From DASXMX01 sp035483795 (lineage in GTDB: Bacteria; Planctomycetota; Phycisphaerae; Tepidisphaerales; Tepidisphaeraceae), in the NCBI GenBank assembly GCA_035483795.1, contig DATHPP010000102.1, forward strand, positions 1-35,375: a stretch of 35,375 nt of DNA, in the 5' to 3' direction. A program made the position numbers and the translations under genes. The notes under the pieces were generated by a model. The model searched no databases. It saw nothing but the letters and a program-made list of their open reading frames with translations, and was not told the origin of the DNA. Shown here piece by piece: positions 32,475 through 35,375 of this stretch (the first letter of the stretch is position 1; every line of letters starts with the position of its first letter).

Positions 32475-33467
32475 TTAACTTCGCTTAAGCAGATCCTGAA
32501 TCTGCGGATCGTTGAGGTTGTCTTTGGTGATCAGGTAGACGCCTGTATCCACGCGTTGCTCCACCTTTTGGCCGTGGATGTGATCGACGAGCGTCTTAAC
32601 ACATTCGTATCCCATTTTGTAGGGATTCTGGGCGACCAGCGCTTGGAGGTCGCCGTTTTGAAGCGCTTTCACCAAATCAGACGTCGCATCGAAGCCCACG
32701 AACTTCTTTTGACCGGAAAGTCCGGCGGTACGCAGCACGACAAGCATGCCGCTCGTGGTGGACTCGTTGGGAGTGAAGATGCCGTCGGCCTGTTTGATCG
32801 TGTCGATCATGTTCAAGGCGTTTTTGGCGGCCGAATCCGACGTCGCTCCGCCATGATGCTCCTTGTCGATGATCTTGATGTCGGGGTGCTTCGCGATTGC
32901 TTCGAGAAAGCCGGCCTCACGTGCTTCAGTGCTCGCTGAGCCTTCCGCATATCTGAGAAGCACCACATTCCCCTTGTTGTTCAACAGTCTTGCGAGTTCT
33001 TCCCCGGCCAGCTCGCCACCCTTGTGGTTATCGGTGGCAACGAAGCTCACAAAATCTTTGCCCACTTCGCCGTCCAACGCGGAATCCATGATGACGACCG
33101 GAATTTTCTGGCTCCCGGCCAACTGAACCGGTGAAAGCAGCGCCTTGCTGTCCAACGGCGCAACCACGATTCCAGAAATGCCATCGCCGACGAACTGTTG
33201 GACGACTTGAATTTGCGCCTGACGATCATCCTCTTTAACCGGGCCTTTCCAGATAACCGTGGCGCCAGTGTCCTTGCCGGCCTGGTCGGCGCCGGCCTCG
33301 ACGGCACGCCAGAACGCGTGGGTCGTGCCCTTGGGAATGACGGCCACTTTGATCTCGGTCTGCGACGGACCGGTGGTCGCGGCCCCGCCACCACCGCCGG
33401 TTTCATCTTTCTTACATCCCGCCAACAGCGCAACCGCAATACCCACCACCACCAGCGCCCGCTTCAT
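32475..33467 (-). CDS. Sugar ABC transporter substrate-binding lipoprotein (RbsB type)
   Basis: The product is 330 residues from the ATG at 33467, with a strong GGAGGA 4 bases upstream. The lipoprotein signal KRALVVVGIAVALLAGC puts the lipid on Cys18, followed by a Gly-rich linker. The periplasmic-binding-protein type 1 fold is seen in IKVAVIPKGTTHAFWRAVEA, GISGIVVAPLDSKALL, IPVVIMDSAL, FVATDNHKGGELAGEELAR and FVGFDATSDLVKALQ. It captures a sugar in the periplasm and hands it to the permease. It is first in the transporter operon and has the best ribosome site of the group, as expected for the most abundant component. Confidence 0.95.
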   Translation of the reverse strand: MKRALVVVGIAVALLAGCKKDETGGGGGAATTGPSQTEIKVAVIPKGTTHAFWRAVEAGADQAGKDTGATVIWKGPVKEDDRQAQIQVVQQFVGDGISGIVVAPLDSKALLSPVQLAGSQKIPVVIMDSALDGEVGKDFVSFVATDNHKGGELAGEELARLLNNKGNVVLLRYAEGSASTEAREAGFLEAIAKHPDIKIIDKEHHGGATSDSAAKNALNMIDTIKQADGIFTPNESTTSGMLVVLRTAGLSGQKKFVGFDATSDLVKALQNGDLQALVAQNPYKMGYECVKTLVDHIHGQKVEQRVDTGVYLITKDNLNDPQIQDLLKRS

Positions 33468-33569
33468 GAATCCTCCGCTTGGTTGAGAAACGTCAGGGGT
33501 TTCCTGTTGTCCGCCTGCACCGCACTGACGGGGCATTCTACTTGGAGCCGTGTTGATTGACCAATTTGA

Positions 33570-33624
33570 GTAGCAGGCACGCTCCGCGTTCCATCCGCTG
33601 CGGCACGCGGAGCGTGCCTGCTAC
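33570..33624. repeat. Perfect hairpin in the divergent spacer (GTAGCAGGC family)
   Basis: Perfect 20-base arms, GTAGCAGGCACGCTCCGCGT (33570-33589) and its complement (33605-33624), enclose a 15-base loop. It lies between the divergent binding-protein gene (start 33467) and the YpdA-like gene (start 33638), ending 13 bases before the latter's ATG. It must therefore be in that gene's leader, unless transcription starts within those 13 bases. Confidence 0.85.
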
Positions 33625-33637
33625 TATCATACCGGCA

Positions 33638-34666
33638 ATGGAAACGATCCGAACCGATGTCGTCGTCGTGGGCGCCGGGCCGATCGGCATCGAGCTGGCG
33701 GTCGCCCTCAAACGCGCGGGCATCGACTACCTCCACTTCGACGCCAAACAGATCGGCTACACGATCTCCTGGTTTGCGCCGCAGACGCGTTTCTTCAGCT
33801 CGAGCGAGCGGATCGCGATCGCCGGCGTGCCGCTCCAGACCGCCGATCAGTTCAAGGCTACCCGCGAGGAATATCTGGCCTATCTTCGCGGCGTGGTCGA
33901 GCAGTTCGACCTGGAAGTCCACACGTACTGTCCGGTGATCAGCGTGCACCGCGGCGACGGAGAGTTCCTCGTCAGCCTCCAGCCCGCCGGCCGGCGACGA
34001 CGCGTCAGGGCGCGGCGCATCGTCTTCTGCACCGGCGGCACCGATCATCCCCGCCGACTCAATATCCCCGGCGAGGACTTGCCGCGCGTCAACTACTACT
34101 TCAAAGACCCGCACACATATTTCCGCAAGCAGTTGCTGGTCGTGGGCGGGAAAAACTCCGCCGTCGAAACCGCCCTCCGCTGCCATCACGCCGGCGCCAA
34201 CGTTTCCCTGAGCTATCGAAGAAGCCAGCTTGACCCCAAAGGCATCAAGTATTGGCTGTTGCCAGAAATCAACGGCCTGATTCATGAAGGCCGAATCGCC
34301 GCTTACTTCGAGAGCGTTCCCCTCGAAATCACTCCGGAGCAGGTGAAATTGAAACAGGGTGAGAAGACGTTGAACGTCGATGCCGATTTCGTGCTGCTTC
34401 AGATTGGCTATCAACAGGATACGACGCTTCTCGCGCAGGCCGGCATCGAGCTTGGCGGCGACTGCCGATCGCCAGTCTTCGACGAGCGAACGATGGAGAC
34501 GAACGTGCCGGGAATCTACGTAGCGGGCACCGCGGTCGCCGGCACGCAGGACAAATACCGGCTGTTCATCGAAAACTGCCACGTCCACGTCGGCCGCATC
34601 CTGGCGGCGCTAACCGGCGCCGCTCCCCCGACAACGCCCGCGCCGCTTGTGGCGCCGGAGACCTGA
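33638..34666 (+). CDS. YpdA-like FAD/NAD(P)-binding oxidoreductase
   Basis: The product is 342 residues from the ATG at 33638 (METIRTDVVVVGAGPIG); the open frame upstream is translated hairpin. Two dinucleotide-binding motifs are present: VVVVGAGPIGIELAVAL (FAD) and LLVVGGKNSAVETALRC (NAD(P)H). Others are HFDAKQIGYTISWF, RIVFCTGG and NVPGIYVAGTAVAGTQDKYR. There is no CxxC redox pair, as in YpdA/Bdr proteins that reduce bacillithiol disulfide in Firmicutes. Whether this organism has bacillithiol is unknown, so the substrate may be another low-molecular-weight disulfide. It precedes the riboswitch-controlled transporter. Confidence 0.85.
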   Translation: METIRTDVVVVGAGPIGIELAVALKRAGIDYLHFDAKQIGYTISWFAPQTRFFSSSERIAIAGVPLQTADQFKATREEYLAYLRGVVEQFDLEVHTYCPVISVHRGDGEFLVSLQPAGRRRRVRARRIVFCTGGTDHPRRLNIPGEDLPRVNYYFKDPHTYFRKQLLVVGGKNSAVETALRCHHAGANVSLSYRRSQLDPKGIKYWLLPEINGLIHEGRIAAYFESVPLEITPEQVKLKQGEKTLNVDADFVLLQIGYQQDTTLLAQAGIELGGDCRSPVFDERTMETNVPGIYVAGTAVAGTQDKYRLFIENCHVHVGRILAALTGAAPPTTPAPLVAPET

Positions 34667-34717
34667 CGCGATTAAGTTCCTGTCATACAAACCTTTATCT
34701 CGACGTTGATTCCGCCA

Positions 34718-34736
34718 TGTGGCAAAGGGTGCCACA
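34718..34736 (+). terminator. Short hairpin after the YpdA-like gene
   Basis: TGTGGCAAAGGGTGCCACA has 7-base arms and a 5-base loop, 52 bases after the stop. No U-run follows, so termination is uncertain. It lies just before the promoter of the next transcription unit. Confidence 0.4.
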
Positions 34737-34744
34737 CTGTCGTC

Positions 34745-34774
34745 TTGACATTTTCTTTACCCGCTTCGTACTCT
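34745..34774 (+). promoter_or_regulatory. Sigma70-like promoter for the riboswitch-transporter unit
   Basis: TTGACA (34745-34750) is a perfect -35 box. TACTCT (34769-34774) is a 4/6 -10 box after an 18-base spacer. Transcription from about 34781 would begin just before the riboswitch aptamer. Confidence 0.6.
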
Positions 34775-34784
34775 ATCCCCCCAA

Positions 34785-34930
34785 GTGAACGCCGAGACCA
34801 CGTGCGGAAACAGGCGTGGTGCGGGGAACCCATGGGTTTGGTAGGTCAGCCGAACCAGGGGCGCAGGGATTGACGAAAATCCCAGGGCACTTTCAGGCCC
34901 CAGCCCGTCAGCTAACCCCGTAGGCTGTTG
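34785..34930 (+). ncRNA. Cyclic-di-AMP riboswitch (ydaO/yuaA type)
   Basis: The segment has the conserved blocks of the ydaO class in order. ACGCCGAGACC is at the 5' side, then GCGGGGAACCCA (34821-34832), the purine-rich AACCAGGGGCGCAGGGA, CAGGGCAC, and the diagnostic CCCGTCAGCTAACCCCGTAG (34904-34923) followed by GC. P1 is formed by GCC near 34791 and GGC near 34923. This class binds c-di-AMP and usually turns off genes for potassium transport, osmolytes or cell-wall turnover. The downstream gene encodes an APC/Kup-like transporter, which fits. About 98 bases of leader follow before the first start codon. A weak GCACTG/CAGTGC pair (34963, 35000) could be part of the expression platform, but no classical terminator is seen. 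Confidence 0.88.
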
Positions 34931-35028
34931 AAAGGGCACGACGTTTGGCTCCTCTGATCCCGGCACTGCCGCGCCGCCGGGGGACTTCCGAGCAGACGCC
35001 AGTGCGTTGAGAAACGGGATGTCTTGCT

Positions 35029-35375
35029 GTGGCTGACAGAAGCCCCGGCGCCGCGGCGTCCCGTTCGCGTTCGGAAAACTTCATGCATTCTGGTGATTCA
35101 GGGCACGACAAGCCTGCGGCGCTCTCGCTGCTGGCAAGCGAGCGTCCGCGCAACGTGAGCTGGAAGCAGGCGGCCGGCCTGCTGTTCGGGGACTGGGGCA
35201 CCAGCCGGCTCTATGTGCTCGGCATCGCGCTATTCTTCGCCGGAAGAACGTCTTTCTGGCTCATCCTGATGATGAGCGGATTGATCCTGGCAGTGGCGTG
35301 GGGGTATTCGCAGATTTGCCGGATTTACCCGGACGGCGGGGGGGTCTACACCGCCGCCAAGCACACCAGCCGAAC
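35029..35375 (+). CDS. APC-superfamily transporter, KimA/Kup-like (5' part, runs off right edge)
   Basis: The frame is open from 35011 to the window end. A GTG at 35029 or an ATG at 35083 may be the start, and neither has a strong ribosome site. The visible 115 residues hold a polar N-terminus, then GLLFGDWGTSRLYVLGIALF, a first helix with the FGDxGTSxLY pattern of Kup potassium transporters. A second helix (FWLILMMSGLILAVAWGYSQ) follows. IYPDGGGVYTAAKH matches the YPxGGGxY motif after helix 2 of KimA/APC permeases. Control by a c-di-AMP riboswitch supports a potassium or amino-acid/osmolyte uptake role. The remaining helices lie beyond the window. Confidence 0.82.
   Translation, partial: MADRSPGAAASRSRSENFMHSGDSGHDKPAALSLLASERPRNVSWKQAAGLLFGDWGTSRLYVLGIALFFAGRTSFWLILMMSGLILAVAWGYSQICRIYPDGGGVYTAAKHTSR

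Noticed and set aside
33464..34588. Minus-strand frame (374 codons) opposite the YpdA-like gene
   Set aside because: The plus strand carries two dinucleotide-binding motifs; the minus frame has none.
34963..35005. Intrinsic terminator as riboswitch expression platform
   Set aside because: Only a 6-base GCACTG/CAGTGC pair with a long loop and no U-run is visible, so it is not listed as a terminator.

Overview
The window reads as high-GC chromosomal DNA from a Planctomycetota bacterium, probably of the Phycisphaerae side. That placement is an inference. It rests on overall gene similarity, an envelope with LPS-type genes (kdsD followed by an LptC/LptA-like protein), frequent GTG/TTG starts, weak ribosome binding sites, and several families of intergenic inverted repeats whose translations (EGEAPAEP, ARVENPCH, GTRSVPAT) I associate with planctomycete genomes. 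No rRNA, tRNA, insertion sequence, phage gene or CRISPR array was seen.

Left part (1-9400). A partial, very repetitive exported beta-strand protein runs off the left edge on the minus strand. Divergent from it are a TPR/glycosyltransferase-like protein, a membrane fatty acid desaturase, a DUF4175-like membrane protein and a zinc-ribbon/TM/TPR protein. scpA (chromosome condensation) is convergent with these. About 360 bases made of nested repeats separate scpA from kdsD.

Middle (8400-16800, plus strand). kdsD, a 1145-residue LptC/LptA-like envelope protein and a small VOC protein overlap by 1-4 bases and look like one operon. An AT-rich island with phased GCAACA motifs then precedes a divergent enolase that lacks the usual active-site histidine and has Asp for a conserved Glu. 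Next come a frameshifted, truncated remnant that looks like miaE, a small coiled-coil exported protein, a DUF1992 protein and queG.

Right part (16867-33467, minus strand). About sixteen genes share one direction. Read in transcription order they are: a ribose-type sugar ABC transporter (binding lipoprotein, double ATPase, permease), a PfkB sugar kinase, a D-2-hydroxyacid dehydrogenase, a methyltransferase, an SDR, a Gfo/Idh oxidoreductase, a complete GDP-D-glycero-D-manno-heptose set (hddA, hddC, gmhA, gmhB), a transaldolase that could supply sedoheptulose 7-phosphate, a GT2 glycosyltransferase, a diacylglycerol/undecaprenol kinase, a lipoprotein and an L-arabinokinase-like GHMP kinase. The theme is sugar uptake and activation for a surface glycan. 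Palindromic elements sit between many of these genes, and some are translated into protein ends.

Right edge (33638-35375, plus strand). A YpdA-like flavin oxidoreductase is followed by a promoter, a well-conserved cyclic-di-AMP (ydaO-type) riboswitch and the start of an APC-superfamily transporter with Kup/KimA-like motifs. This is a coherent potassium/osmotic control unit. I did not find a clearly unprecedented system. The strongest items for follow-up are the composite repeat families, the altered enolase with its phased upstream motifs, the giant LptC/LptA-like protein and the riboswitch-transporter pair.
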